Assembly (NCBI GenBank): GCA_944320685.1
Contig: CALUIK010000001.1
Location: forward strand, 434,001-498,000
DNA: 64,000 nt
Origin: an uncultured Alistipes sp.
Lineage (GTDB): Bacteria > Bacteroidota > Bacteroidia > Bacteroidales > Rikenellaceae
Reading direction: 5' to 3'
The translations under genes were made by a program, and so were the position numbers. Under the pieces are notes generated by a model. It was given only the letters and a program-made list of their open reading frames with translations. It did no database searches and was not told the origin of the DNA. This document shows, piece by piece, positions 9,236 through 18,222 of the stretch. Numbering within the stretch: position 1 is the stretch's first letter; every line of letters begins with the position of its first letter.

Positions 9236-9967
9236 TTACAGTTCCCCGCTACAGTCCCGTCCGAAGCGGCGCTCCATAATATGGCGCGCATCGCGCACCG
9301 ACGACATCACCCAGCGGAACATCACCTCGCTGCGTTCGGTATCCGTGAGCGCCCACGCCACATCCGACAGGCGCATGCGCCGCGAGAGCATGTAGATCAA
9401 TATGGCGGCCGAGGCCGAGACGTTGAGGCTCTCGACCATGCCGCACATGGGTATGCGCAGGAACTCGTCCGCCGCGTCGAATATCTCGTCCGAGACACCA
9501 GCATGCTCCGTCCCGAAGACGAGGCAGAATGGGCCCCGCTCGACGTCGAAGGTCTCGGGCGTACAGCTCTCGCGGTGGGGCGTGGTGGCCACGATGCGGT
9601 AGCCATCCCCCTTGAGCGAGGCGACGGCCCCGGCGGTGGAATCGTGGCGCGTGATGTCGACCCACTTGTCGGTGCCGCGCACGATGTTGACACTCGGGTC
9701 GAAGCGGCACAGTGTCTCCACCGTATGCAGCTCCTGCAGGCCGAAGGCCTCGCAGTGGCGCACCAGCGCGCTGGCGTTCTGCGGGTGGAAGGTGTTCTCG
9801 GTGAGTATGGTCATGTAGCGCGTACGCATCTCCAGCGTACGGCGCAACACCCCGATACGCTCCTCGGTAAGGAACCCGCACATGTAGGCCGTGCGTTCGT
9901 CGTACCACTCGGGCGTATGCCCGCCGTAACGGCGGCGCAGGTTATTTCCGATATTTGTCATCCTCAT
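9236..9967 (-). CDS. trmH: TrmH/SpoU family RNA 2'-O-methyltransferase
   Basis: This 243-residue protein has the SPOUT knot motifs: NASALVRHCEAFGLQELH (motif 1), FGTEHAGVSDE (motif 2) and MCGMVESLNVSASAAILIY (motif 3, SAM binding). Its size and N-terminal helical region suit tRNA guanosine-2'-O-methyltransferase TrmH (Gm18). The start overlaps the 3' end of rsgA by 26 bases (20 bases if the second ATG is used), implying translational coupling. rRNA methyltransferases of the same superfamily remain possible. Confidence 0.85.
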   Translation of the reverse strand: MRMTNIGNNLRRRYGGHTPEWYDERTAYMCGFLTEERIGVLRRTLEMRTRYMTILTENTFHPQNASALVRHCEAFGLQELHTVETLCRFDPSVNIVRGTDKWVDITRHDSTAGAVASLKGDGYRIVATTPHRESCTPETFDVERGPFCLVFGTEHAGVSDEIFDAADEFLRIPMCGMVESLNVSASAAILIYMLSRRMRLSDVAWALTDTERSEVMFRWVMSSVRDARHIMERRFGRDCSGEL

Positions 9968-10880
9968 CCAGAATTTTCAGATAGCTCTCGTAACGCGACA
10001 GGGCTATGTCGCCACGCTTCACCGCCTCTATCACGGCACAATGGGGCTCATGCGTATGCGAGCAGTTGTAGAAGCGGCACTCGGGCAGCCACCGCATCAT
10101 CTCGGGGAAATAGCGGGCCAGCTCGGCGTCGCCTATGTCTATAAGCCCGAATCCCTTGATGCCGGGCGTGTCGATTATGTACCCCCCTTCCGACAGCGGG
10201 TACATCGTCGAGAAGGTGGTCGTATGGCGGCCCTTGCGGTGGCTGCGCGAGATCTCCCCCGTACGCACCTCGGCCGTACGCTCGACCGCCGCCACGAGGG
10301 TCGACTTGCCTACCCCCGAATTGCCCGAGAGGAGCGTCGTGCGGCCGCGCAGCAACTCCCTCACCTCATCGACACCCACGCCTTCTGTGGCCGAAACGTC
10401 GATTACACGGTAACCGGCATGTTCATACGTATCATGGAAAGCGGCCATCGCATCGGGCGTCGTGCGCGCCAGATCGGTCTTGGCCAGAAGTATCGTCACG
10501 GGAACCTTGTATGCCTCGCACGTAACCAGAAAGCGGTCGATGAACTCCGCCGCCGTTTCAGGCGCGAAGAGCGTCGCCACGAGCAGCGCCTGATCGACGT
10601 TGGCGGCGATGATGTGAGACTCTTTCGAGAGGTTCGAGGCGCGGCGTATGATGTAATTGCGGCGGGGCTCTATGTCGGCGATAACGATCGCGCCCGTCTC
10701 GTCACGCTCGCAGCGCACCATGTCTCCCACGACTACGGGGTTTGTCGACCGCACCCCTTTCAGACGAAGGCGCCCGCGGATACGGCACGAAACCGTGCTC
10801 CCGCCCAGCGACACCTCGTAGAGGCTGCCCGTCGCCCGCATAACCACCCCGCAAAGTTCATCTCCGGCCATATCCGTCAT
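9942..10880 (-). CDS. rsgA: Ribosome small subunit-dependent GTPase RsgA (YjeQ)
   Basis: This 312-residue circularly permuted GTPase helps late maturation of the 30S subunit. An N-terminal OB fold covers about 1-70. The G motifs appear in permuted order: AKTD (G4), GNSGVGKST (G1), TTTF and DTPG (G3). The C-terminal zinc knuckle reads CRFYNCSHTHEPHC. The start codon overlaps the cvpA stop as ATGA, so translation is coupled. A much longer in-frame ORF runs antisense-like through cvpA and is not coding. Confidence 0.95.
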   Translation of the reverse strand: MTDMAGDELCGVVMRATGSLYEVSLGGSTVSCRIRGRLRLKGVRSTNPVVVGDMVRCERDETGAIVIADIEPRRNYIIRRASNLSKESHIIAANVDQALLVATLFAPETAAEFIDRFLVTCEAYKVPVTILLAKTDLARTTPDAMAAFHDTYEHAGYRVIDVSATEGVGVDEVRELLRGRTTLLSGNSGVGKSTLVAAVERTAEVRTGEISRSHRKGRHTTTFSTMYPLSEGGYIIDTPGIKGFGLIDIGDAELARYFPEMMRWLPECRFYNCSHTHEPHCAVIEAVKRGDIALSRYESYLKILDEDDKYRK

Positions 10881-11365
10881 TCGGCAATTTTCTGTTTCAG
10901 ATCCTCGAAATATGGAGTCATATGCTCCGCTATGCCCGCTACGGGACGGAACCAATGCGAATTTTCGGTCGTTTCGCGCCCAATCCACTCCAACTCGGCA
11001 TTCAACGCCGCAAACCATGCGAAGAGCACGCTCAACACCAGCAGTACCTTGGCTGCCGAAAACACCACGCCCAGCAGCGAATCCAAAGCCCCGAGCCCTG
11101 CAAAACGGAACACCGAACGCAACAGTCGCCCCACCACCCCCACAGCCACCAACGCCGCGAGGAATATTATCATGAAACCCGCCACGCCGGCCACGGAGTC
11201 GCCCATGCCCAGCGACGCCCCCAGTTCGCGGCCGTAAGCCGCAGCCAGACAGAGCGCCGCTACCACGCCAGCCAGCGTGAGCAGCTGCACGGCCAAACCG
11301 CGGAACCAGCCGTTCACGACGGCCCACGCAAGCGCCGCGTAGACTATAAGGTCGAATATGTTCAT
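10877..11365 (-). CDS. CvpA family inner-membrane protein
   Basis: This 162-residue protein starts MNIFDLIVYAALAWAVVNGW and has four hydrophobic segments with the CvpA pattern (NGWFRGLAVQLL near the start and the GALDSLLGVVFSAAK loop). CvpA proteins are linked to colicin V export and envelope stress; the molecular role is not settled. It is the first gene of the operon and is transcribed away from the GH2 gene at 11447. Confidence 0.82.
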   Translation of the reverse strand: MNIFDLIVYAALAWAVVNGWFRGLAVQLLTLAGVVAALCLAAAYGRELGASLGMGDSVAGVAGFMIIFLAALVAVGVVGRLLRSVFRFAGLGALDSLLGVVFSAAKVLLVLSVLFAWFAALNAELEWIGRETTENSHWFRPVAGIAEHMTPYFEDLKQKIAE

Positions 11366-11418
11366 CGTCGCATGAGGCAATTTGTCGCGCGAAGTTAGCA
11401 TATTTTTTTCATTCTTCG

Positions 11419-11426
11419 TATATTTG
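11419..11426 (+). promoter_or_regulatory. -7 box TATATTTG for the GH2 gene
   Basis: The box is a full TAnnTTTG match 20 bases before the ATG at 11447. Confidence 0.6.
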
Positions 11427-11446
11427 TCTTCCAAAACCTATTGCTT

Positions 11447-13447
11447 ATGAAGCGCTATATCATTGTCATAATGCTTCTCGCCATGTGCTCGGCCGCCGCG
11501 GCCCGCACGGTATACTCGCTAAACGACAACTGGCAGTTCTTCTACAAGCTCGAAACGAGCAGCGACTACGCCCGCCACATATCCCTGCCCCACACGTGGA
11601 ACCTCGACGCCCTTGCCGGCTCGGGACACTACCTGCAGACCACGGCCAACTACTCGCGCGACATCTACATTCCCGCCGAATGGTCGGGCAAACGGCTCTT
11701 TCTGAAGTTCTACGGCGTGCAGAGCATAGCCGACGTCTTCGTCAACGGCCAGCATGCGGGCGAGCACCGCGGCGGATGGACAGCCTTCACCTTCGAGATA
11801 ACCCGCTTCATACGGTACGGGGAGAACAACTCGCTGGTGGTGGTGGTGAGCAACGCATATCAGAACGACATCCTGCCCACATCGTCGGAGGTGAACTTCT
11901 ACGGCGGCATTTACCGCGAAGTGGAACTAATCGTAACGGAACAGACCACCGTCTCGCCGCTCTACTACGGCTCGGACGGCGTGCTCATCAACCAGCTCAA
12001 CTTCATCGACAACAAGGTCGACGCCACCGCTTCGGTATGGGTCACCTCCACATTAGACCGCGCCTGCGACCTCTATATCACCGTACGCGCCCCGACGGGC
12101 GATGTGGTATACTCACGCTACCTCAAGGGACGCATCGAGGAGGGACACCCCATCGAAATACCGTTCTCGATCGACGAACCGCTGCTGTGGAGTTGCGAGG
12201 AGCCGAACCTCTACTCCGTAACCATAGGCATAGGGCCACAACAGGAGGACGAGGTGACCGTAACCACGGGATTCCGGCAAATCGACTACTCGTCGCCCAC
12301 AAGCATCAAGATAAACGGCCGCGACGTCCCCATACACGGCGTTGCGCTCTACCACGACCGCGCTGCCATAGCCTCGATGCTGCGTACGTTCCACTACGAT
12401 GAGGACATCGAGCTCATACACGACATCGGCGCCAATGCCGTGCGTTCGGCCACAGGTCCCCACTCGCAATACTTCTACGACTGCTGCGACCGTGACGGCA
12501 TGCTCGTATGGATCGACACGCCCTTCACGCGCGCACCCTTCCTCAGCGACGTATCATACTTCGCCACAAACCGCTTCCGCGACAACGGCCTGCAGCAGTT
12601 GCGCGAGATCATAATACAGAACTACAACCACCCGTCGGTGATCATGTGGGGCATATCGTCGCTGGTATGGGAACGCGGCGACAATGTCCTCGAGTTCCTG
12701 CGCCAGCTCAACTCGACGGCCAAGACGCTCGACCCGTCGCGCCCCACCGTGGCATGCAGCAATCAGGACGGCGACATAAACTTCGTCACCGACCTGATCG
12801 TATGGCAGCAGGATCTGGGATGGGCGCGCGGCACCATCGACGACATCAACGTTTGGCGCGAGAAACTCCACGCCGACTGGTCGAACCTGCACTCGGCCGT
12901 GGCATACGGCGCCCCGGGATCGATAGACCAGCAGAGCGAAGAGGCCGTCAAACCTGCCCGCATAGACCCCCGCTGGCTGCCAGAGCGCTGGCAGACGGAG
13001 TTCCACGAGGGATACGCCCGCAACATCATGCCCGACTCGCTCTTCTGGGGCGTATGGATAAACAACATGTTCGAATTCGGTTCGGTACGTTACACCGACG
13101 GCATCTCCCGTTCGGGCCTCGTCACCTTCGACCGCAAGGACCGCAAGGACGCCTACTACCTATACCGCGCCCTGTGGAACCACGAAAGCCCCACGCTGCA
13201 CATAACCGAGAAACGGCGCAACGTGCGTCAGGATACCATCCAGCAGGTGAAGTTCTATTCGTCGGCGGCCGATGCTCCCGTGCTGACAATAAACAAGGAC
13301 ACCGTCGCCACACGGCAGTACGCCCCGTGCCAGTTCATATCCGACTCCGTTGTAATGAAAGGACGTAACGAGATCATCGTCCGCGCCGGAGATTTGAGCG
13401 ACCGTCAGAGCGTGGTCATAGTCAACGCCTTGAAACAACATCAATAG
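11447..13447 (+). CDS. Exported glycoside hydrolase family 2-like protein lacking the acid/base Glu
   Basis: The 666-residue protein has a signal peptide (to about residue 19), a jelly-roll sugar-binding domain (22-165, with LPHTWN and GGIYREVEL), an Ig-like domain (about 175-280) and a TIM barrel (290-600). At the place where GH2 enzymes have Asn-Glu after NHPSxxxWG, this protein reads NHPSVIMWGISSLV, so the acid/base Glu is replaced by Leu at about residue 406. The nucleophile-like Glu in QTEFHEG (518) is present. It may be inactive as a hydrolase, a binding protein, or use another residue. Its 3' end overlaps the convergent wbqC-like gene by 26 bases. Confidence 0.85.
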   Translation: MKRYIIVIMLLAMCSAAAARTVYSLNDNWQFFYKLETSSDYARHISLPHTWNLDALAGSGHYLQTTANYSRDIYIPAEWSGKRLFLKFYGVQSIADVFVNGQHAGEHRGGWTAFTFEITRFIRYGENNSLVVVVSNAYQNDILPTSSEVNFYGGIYREVELIVTEQTTVSPLYYGSDGVLINQLNFIDNKVDATASVWVTSTLDRACDLYITVRAPTGDVVYSRYLKGRIEEGHPIEIPFSIDEPLLWSCEEPNLYSVTIGIGPQQEDEVTVTTGFRQIDYSSPTSIKINGRDVPIHGVALYHDRAAIASMLRTFHYDEDIELIHDIGANAVRSATGPHSQYFYDCCDRDGMLVWIDTPFTRAPFLSDVSYFATNRFRDNGLQQLREIIIQNYNHPSVIMWGISSLVWERGDNVLEFLRQLNSTAKTLDPSRPTVACSNQDGDINFVTDLIVWQQDLGWARGTIDDINVWREKLHADWSNLHSAVAYGAPGSIDQQSEEAVKPARIDPRWLPERWQTEFHEGYARNIMPDSLFWGVWINNMFEFGSVRYTDGISRSGLVTFDRKDRKDAYYLYRALWNHESPTLHITEKRRNVRQDTIQQVKFYSSAADAPVLTINKDTVATRQYAPCQFISDSVVMKGRNEIIVRAGDLSDRQSVVIVNALKQHQ

Positions 13448-14018
13448 CCGCAGGGCCCTCGCACATGACGAGGTCCAGCACCGAGAGATCGGGCACGAAC
13501 GGCATACGGTCGGAAAAGACCTGAATATAAGGCTCGACGGGTCCCGTCGGGCCTTCACTGTGCCGCGGCCGCAGGTCGGTGTCCCCGTCCGCGGCCTCGA
13601 CGTAGCTCTCCGACACCCGCAACGGCCCCGTGCCGCCCAGCATGCGGAGCAGGGCCGCGGTATACTCCATGTTATAGTCGAGCAGATAGCGCCACACGCG
13701 ACGGTAGAAGGGCTCGATGACGGGGGCGTAATAGTCGAAATACGGAGCCGAGCGGTATGCCGAGACAATCGAGACCCAATGCCGGTGCTGCCACCTCTTC
13801 GAGTAGTCTATCCTGACGTCGCGCATGGGGCGCCGCGGCGTATTGGCATGCTCGACATTGACCGTCAGCGCCAGCGGCCCGTTGGCCGAGAGTATGACGG
13901 CACGGTTGCGCTGCGAGCGCTTGATGAAGTGCTCGCCCGTATCTATGACGTAGTCCCCGCGCAGCAGCTGCGCGAAATAACTCACCGACCCCATGTATGC
14001 CGAAGGCAATATCACCAT
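13422..14018 (-). CDS. WbqC family protein
   Basis: This 198-residue protein has the WbqC pattern: MVILPSAYMGSVSYFAQL at the start, where most members have P-x-Y-F/L-P, then SQRNRAVILSANGPLALTVNV and a later tyrosine-rich helix. WbqC-like proteins occur in O-antigen clusters and elsewhere; their biochemical role is not established. It starts three bases after the prmA stop, so it is cotranscribed with prmA. Its 3' end runs into the GH2 gene on the other strand. Confidence 0.8.
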   Translation of the reverse strand: MVILPSAYMGSVSYFAQLLRGDYVIDTGEHFIKRSQRNRAVILSANGPLALTVNVEHANTPRRPMRDVRIDYSKRWQHRHWVSIVSAYRSAPYFDYYAPVIEPFYRRVWRYLLDYNMEYTAALLRMLGGTGPLRVSESYVEAADGDTDLRPRHSEGPTGPVEPYIQVFSDRMPFVPDLSVLDLVMCEGPAAIDVVSRR

Positions 14019-14021
14019 ACG

Positions 14022-14879
14022 CTACCGCCTCCTTTCCCCACGTGCCCTGCGGCATGCGACTACGGCCCAACCGTCGCACTCCTCCTCCATCTCGCGTTCC
14101 AGCCCCGCCCCTGCGGCCGCGGCTTCGACGGCCGCAGTATCCAAGGCCAGGAAACCGCTCACGACGCACCGCCCGCCCATCCCGAGCATATCGGCAAACG
14201 CGGGCATCATTTCGACGACAGCATTGCGGCCTATGTTGGCAAGGATGAAGTCGAAACGCCGCCCGACGACACTCTCCACCGAACCGCACAGCGTCTCGAT
14301 ACTCTCCCCGACGCCGTTCAACTCGGCGCTCTCGCGGCAGCTGCCGCATGCCCACTCGTCGATGTCGACGGCCGTCATGGCCGCAGCGCCGAACTTCACC
14401 GCGGCGACGGAGAGGATTCCCGTACCGCAGCCCATATCGAGCCCCCGCAGCCCCTCGACCCCCATCTCCGATATGCAGCGCACCATCATCGAGGTGGTCG
14501 CATGGTGCCCCGTCCCGAACGACATGCGGGGTGCGACGACAATGTCGACCACACCCGCGGCGGCAGGTTCGTGGTGTACGGCGCGTATGCGTACAGGGTG
14601 GCGGCCGTCGATATCGACGGGGGCGAAATCGCTCTCCCACTCGGCATTCCAGTTGCTGCGGGCGATGCGGCGGCTCTCAGCCCCCGTAATGCCCACGCTA
14701 CCGAGCGCCGCGGCCGCGGCCGCGCGGCACGCCGTGTCATAAAGCCCCTCGGGAATATACGCCTTCAAACAACCTCCGCACTCTTCAAACGCCTCGAACG
14801 GCAGATCGGAGAGCATCGCCGCGGCGATCTCCGCCTGCATCGGGCCTGCGACAGGAACCGACAGCTCGATATAGTCCAT
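14022..14879 (-). CDS. prmA: Ribosomal protein L11 methyltransferase
   Basis: This 285-residue SAM-dependent enzyme trimethylates ribosomal protein L11. The motifs are FGTGHHATTSMM, GLDMGCGTGILS (SAM-binding glycine loop) and ILANIGRNAV (NPPY-like catalytic loop, here NIGR). The N-terminal substrate-binding domain is at 1-100. The start MDYIELSV fits Bacteroidota PrmA. An upstream in-frame extension overlaps xerD on the other strand and was rejected. Confidence 0.92.
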   Translation of the reverse strand: MDYIELSVPVAGPMQAEIAAAMLSDLPFEAFEECGGCLKAYIPEGLYDTACRAAAAAALGSVGITGAESRRIARSNWNAEWESDFAPVDIDGRHPVRIRAVHHEPAAAGVVDIVVAPRMSFGTGHHATTSMMVRCISEMGVEGLRGLDMGCGTGILSVAAVKFGAAAMTAVDIDEWACGSCRESAELNGVGESIETLCGSVESVVGRRFDFILANIGRNAVVEMMPAFADMLGMGGRCVVSGFLALDTAAVEAAAAGAGLEREMEEECDGWAVVACRRARGERRR

Positions 14880-14896
14880 ATTATGTAAAATTTCAT

Positions 14897-14904
14897 TATC
14901 TTCG
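14897..14904 (+). promoter_or_regulatory. -7 box TATCTTCG for xerD
   Basis: The box matches TAnnTTTG with one mismatch and lies 20 bases before the xerD ATG, next to an oppositely oriented box for prmA. Confidence 0.45.
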
Positions 14905-14908
14905 CAGA

Positions 14909-14916
14909 CAAAGTTA
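14909..14916 (-). promoter_or_regulatory. -7 box TAACTTTG for prmA
   Basis: On the minus strand this reads TAACTTTG, 29 bases before the prmA start, and interleaves with the xerD promoter. Confidence 0.55.
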
Positions 14917-14924
14917 GCAAGAAT

Positions 14925-15821
14925 ATGGCAGAACCCAAGGATATATGGTCGGAAATCTCGCGCGGCTACCGCGCCTACCTGCGGCTGGAAAAACACCTCT
15001 CGGCCAACACAATCGACTCCTACATGCGTGATCTGGCGCAATTCGCCCACTTCGTGCTGCGCTTCTACGGCACAACGCCGCAGGAGGTGACACAACAGAC
15101 GGTCGAGCGCTACATGTCGTGGCTTTACGAACGGGGGCGCGAGAAAAGTTCGCAGGCGCGCAGCCTTAGCGGCATAAAGAGCTTCTTCAATTTCATGCTC
15201 CTCAACGATATGATCGAGACATCCCCTGCTGAAATGGTCGAGGCCCCGAAGGCGGGGCGCCCCCTGCCCGACACGCTCACGGTCGAGGAGATCGACCGCC
15301 TCATCGGAAGCATCGACCCCGCCACCCAAAAGGGCCTGCGCGACCGGGCCATCCTCGAACTGCTCTATTCGTGCGGCCTGCGCGTATCGGAGCTGTGCGA
15401 CCTCAAAATCGGAGACCTATTCTTCGGCGAAGGCTACATACGCGTGACGGGCAAGGGCGACAAGCAACGGCTCGTCCCCGTAAGCGACATAGCGCGCGAC
15501 CGCGTGCAGCTCTATCTCGAGACTCGTCGCGCCGCTGCCAGCGGCGACACCCTCTTCCTGAACAACCGCGGCAGCCGCCTCACGCGCGTGATGATCTTCA
15601 CCATCATACGTCAGGCGGCCATGCGCGCCGGCATCGGCAAACGCATCAGCCCCCACACCTTCCGCCACTCCTTCGCCACACACCTGCTCGAAGGCGGCGC
15701 CAACATACGGCAGGTGCAGGAACTGCTCGGGCACGAAAACATTCTCACCACCGAGATATACACACACCTCGACTCGACACACCTGCGGGACACGGTCGAA
15801 GAGCATATGCGCATACCCTGA
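14925..15821 (+). CDS. xerD: Site-specific tyrosine recombinase XerD
   Basis: This 298-residue recombinase resolves chromosome dimers at dif together with XerC. The SAM-like N-terminal domain covers 10-95 and the catalytic domain 115-295. All catalytic residues are present: R153 (CGLRVSEL), K177 (GKGDKQR), H244 and R247 (HTFRHSFATHL), H270 (LLGHEN) and Y279 (EIYTHL). Length and motifs are those of chromosomal XerD and not of a phage or transposon integrase. It stands alone between prmA and a sulfatase. Confidence 0.94.
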   Translation: MAEPKDIWSEISRGYRAYLRLEKHLSANTIDSYMRDLAQFAHFVLRFYGTTPQEVTQQTVERYMSWLYERGREKSSQARSLSGIKSFFNFMLLNDMIETSPAEMVEAPKAGRPLPDTLTVEEIDRLIGSIDPATQKGLRDRAILELLYSCGLRVSELCDLKIGDLFFGEGYIRVTGKGDKQRLVPVSDIARDRVQLYLETRRAAASGDTLFLNNRGSRLTRVMIFTIIRQAAMRAGIGKRISPHTFRHSFATHLLEGGANIRQVQELLGHENILTTEIYTHLDSTHLRDTVEEHMRIP

Positions 15822-15871
15822 AAAACCGCCGCCCCGCCGAATGCCGGCACACGGGCCGCGGGGAAAGCACA

Positions 15872-15903
15872 TTTGCATGTCGGAAATTTTTTAGCTATAT
15901 TCG
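15872..15903 (+). promoter_or_regulatory. Bacteroidota promoter, TTTG-N20-TATATTCG, for the sulfatase gene
   Basis: A TTTG at 15872-15875 is separated by 20 bases from TATATTCG at 15896-15903. The ATG follows 27 bases later. Spacing and order fit the -33/-7 consensus. Confidence 0.65.
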
Positions 15904-15930
15904 TAAACTACAACCAAACAACCCGAAGCC

Positions 15931-17517
15931 ATGAAACGACACCTGTCGCCGGCCGCGGCCCTGCTCCCCGCATTGGCCGCCACGGCATGCGCGCCGCAGA
16001 GCGCCGTCGAGCGCAAGCCGCTCAACATCATCCACATCATGACCGACGACCACTCCTACCAGACAATCAGCGCCTACGGCCATCCCATCTCGCAGCTGGC
16101 CCCCACGCCCAACATCGACCGTCTGGCCGCCGAAGGCGTCACCTTCACCCGCGCCTACGTCGAGAACTCGCTCTCGACGCCCAGCCGCGCCTGCCTCATA
16201 ACGGGCCTGTACAGCCATCAGAACGGACAGCGACGTCTCGGTGCCGGCATCGACACCAGCAAGACCTTCATATCGGAGATCCTCCAGCAGAACGGGTACC
16301 AGACAGGCGTCGTGGGAAAGTGGCACATGCGCTGCGATCCCAAAGGCTTCGACTACTACCGCATCCTCGACAATCAGGGGGAATACTACAACCCGCGGTT
16401 CCGCTCGCCCGAATCCGACGGCGAATACCTGCGCGAGCAGGGCTACGCCACATCGCTCATAACCGACCATGCGATCGAGTTCCTCGAGACACGCGACAAG
16501 GACAAGCCCTTCTGCCTGCTGGTACACCACAAGTCGCCGCACCGCAACTGGATGCCCGAGCCGAAATATTACGACCTCTACGAGGATGTCGAGTTCCCCT
16601 TGCCCGACAACTTCTACGACGACTACTCGAACCGCGGCACGGCGGCCCGCAACCAGAAGATGAGCATCGACAAGGACATGGAACTGGTCTACGACCTCAA
16701 GGTTACGCAACTCAAGGACGATCCGTCTTACGTACCCGAGCCCAACAGCTATTGGAGCCCCGCCGCGGCAGGCCTTACTCCCGAGCAGCAGGAGGCGTGG
16801 AATGCCGCATACGACCCAAAGAACGAGGCCTTCATCGAGGCGGACCTTTCGGGCAAGGATCTGGCGGAGTGGAAATACCAGCGATACATGCGCGACTACC
16901 TGCGCTGCATACGGTCGGTGGACGACGAGGTGGGGCGCCTCATCGACTACCTCGAGGAACACGGTCTTATGGAGAACACGGTCATCGTCTATACGTCGGA
17001 CCAAGGCTTTTACATGGGCGAACACGGATGGTTCGACAAACGCTTCATGTACGAGGAGTCGTTCCGCACGCCGCTGATCATACGTTATCCCCACGGCAAG
17101 AGGGGCGCCGTATGCGACCGCCTCGTGCAGAACATCGACTACGCCCCGACATATCTTGCGGCGGCGGGTCTCGAGCAGCCCGAGTACATGACGGGCCTTC
17201 CGCTGCAGCCCCTATGCAAGGGACGCGAGCCGCGGCAGTGGCGCAAGGATCTCTACTACCACTATTACGACTATCCGGCCGAGCACCGCGTGCTGCGCCA
17301 CGACGGCGTGAGCGACGGCCGCTACAAGCTCATACACTTCTACGACAAGGACGAGGATGGCAACGTGGTGATGCGCGAGGACGAACTCTACGACCTTGAG
17401 GCCGACCCCGCGGAGATGCGGAACATCATCGGCCGCGAGGATATGGCCGAAGTGCGCGAGCGTCTGCAAAAGCGCCTCGACGAATACCGCACACAGCTGG
17501 CCGTGGACGAGTATTGA
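15931..17517 (+). CDS. S1-family sulfatase, Ser-type, lipoprotein
   Basis: The 528-residue protein is exported as a lipoprotein (ATAC lipobox, Cys20). The metal-binding start is IMTDDHS, and the active-site motif is S82-T-P-S-R. The serine must be converted to formylglycine by an anaerobic sulfatase-maturating enzyme, which is not in this window. Later motifs include GKWHMRC, VHHKSPHRNW, TSDQGFYMGEHGWFDKR (metal ligands) and a C-terminal subdomain. It probably removes sulfate from host or plant glycans; the substrate is unknown. The DUF4377 lipoprotein gene follows 71 bases later on the same strand. Confidence 0.92.
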   Translation: MKRHLSPAAALLPALAATACAPQSAVERKPLNIIHIMTDDHSYQTISAYGHPISQLAPTPNIDRLAAEGVTFTRAYVENSLSTPSRACLITGLYSHQNGQRRLGAGIDTSKTFISEILQQNGYQTGVVGKWHMRCDPKGFDYYRILDNQGEYYNPRFRSPESDGEYLREQGYATSLITDHAIEFLETRDKDKPFCLLVHHKSPHRNWMPEPKYYDLYEDVEFPLPDNFYDDYSNRGTAARNQKMSIDKDMELVYDLKVTQLKDDPSYVPEPNSYWSPAAAGLTPEQQEAWNAAYDPKNEAFIEADLSGKDLAEWKYQRYMRDYLRCIRSVDDEVGRLIDYLEEHGLMENTVIVYTSDQGFYMGEHGWFDKRFMYEESFRTPLIIRYPHGKRGAVCDRLVQNIDYAPTYLAAAGLEQPEYMTGLPLQPLCKGREPRQWRKDLYYHYYDYPAEHRVLRHDGVSDGRYKLIHFYDKDEDGNVVMREDELYDLEADPAEMRNIIGREDMAEVRERLQKRLDEYRTQLAVDEY

Positions 17518-17588
17518 CCCCTTGCGCCGCAGCGGACAAAGGGCCGTGCAAAGAATAAAGAACAGCAAACCGACAAACGACATACGAC

Positions 17589-17990
17589 ATGAGAAACACC
17601 GTTTTGCGCATTGCGGCCATCGCGCTGGCCCTTGCCGCCGCCGTCTCGTGCAAGACGCAGGAGGAGCATCCAAGCTACGAACGCACGGCACGCATAGCAT
17701 CATACTACGGCGGCAAGTCGGGCGAGGGCGTATTCAAGGTCCTCAACGCCTGCGTCGGCGGGAAATGGGAGCAATGGCCGCAGATCAAGGGTCTCGATTA
17801 CGAGGAGGGGTACGAATACGAGGTGCGCGTGCGCTTCGACTACAACCATGATCTGGAGGGAATGATGGACGTAATGTTTCCCTACTCGGCCACACTCGTA
17901 GAACTCGTCGGAAAGACGGAGCGCGCAACCGACGACTGCCCGCTGCCCACATACGAGGAGTTTCTGGAGGGCCTCATGACCCAATATTAG
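17589..17990 (+). CDS. DUF4377-like lipoprotein
   Basis: This 133-residue lipoprotein (signal peptide ending AAAVSC) has one small domain with WPQIKGLDYEEGYEYEVRVRFD, the pattern I associate with DUF4377, a family near META/HslJ-type heat-shock lipoproteins. The function is unknown. It follows the sulfatase gene and is closed by a strong terminator, so it probably shares the sulfatase transcript. Confidence 0.7.
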   Translation: MRNTVLRIAAIALALAAAVSCKTQEEHPSYERTARIASYYGGKSGEGVFKVLNACVGGKWEQWPQIKGLDYEEGYEYEVRVRFDYNHDLEGMMDVMFPYSATLVELVGKTERATDDCPLPTYEEFLEGLMTQY

Positions 17991-18023
17991 CGTCGTTACG
18001 ATAAGGCAGCAGCTTCGGCCGCA

Positions 18024-18064
18024 GGGCGTCTCCGGAACATTAGGGTTCCGGAGACGCCCTTTTT
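18024..18064 (+). terminator. Rho-independent terminator after the DUF4377 gene
   Basis: A 15-base perfect stem (arm GGGCGTCTCCGGAAC) with a 6-base loop is followed by TTTTT. Confidence 0.9.
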
Positions 18065-18136
18065 GCCCCGCCGCAAAGTATCGCCGGGGGTTTTTGAAGA
18101 TTTGTAAATATTAATACGTATAAACAGCGCCGAAAA

Positions 18137-18170
18137 CTGCATAAACAGCCTGTTTTTCATATTTATGCAG
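18137..18170. promoter_or_regulatory. Nested inverted repeat upstream of cstA (candidate operator)
   Basis: The outer arms are CTGCATAAA (18137-18145) and TTTATGCAG (18162-18170). Inside lies a second palindrome, AAACAG-C-CTGTTT (18143-18155). The site lies about 55 bases upstream of the -7 box, a position suited to an activator. The protein that binds is unknown. Confidence 0.5.
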
Positions 18171-18222
18171 ATAATAACACCCTTACAGAGACACGAATCG
18201 GCGTACATATGCTTTATATGGT

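Noticed and set aside
9942..11327. Extended start for rsgA giving 461 residues
   Set aside because: The extra 149 codons lie over cvpA in another frame; the ATGA overlap gives a normal 312-residue RsgA.
14925..15821. Integrase of a mobile element
   Set aside because: Length and motifs are those of chromosomal XerD, and no element genes or attachment repeats flank it.
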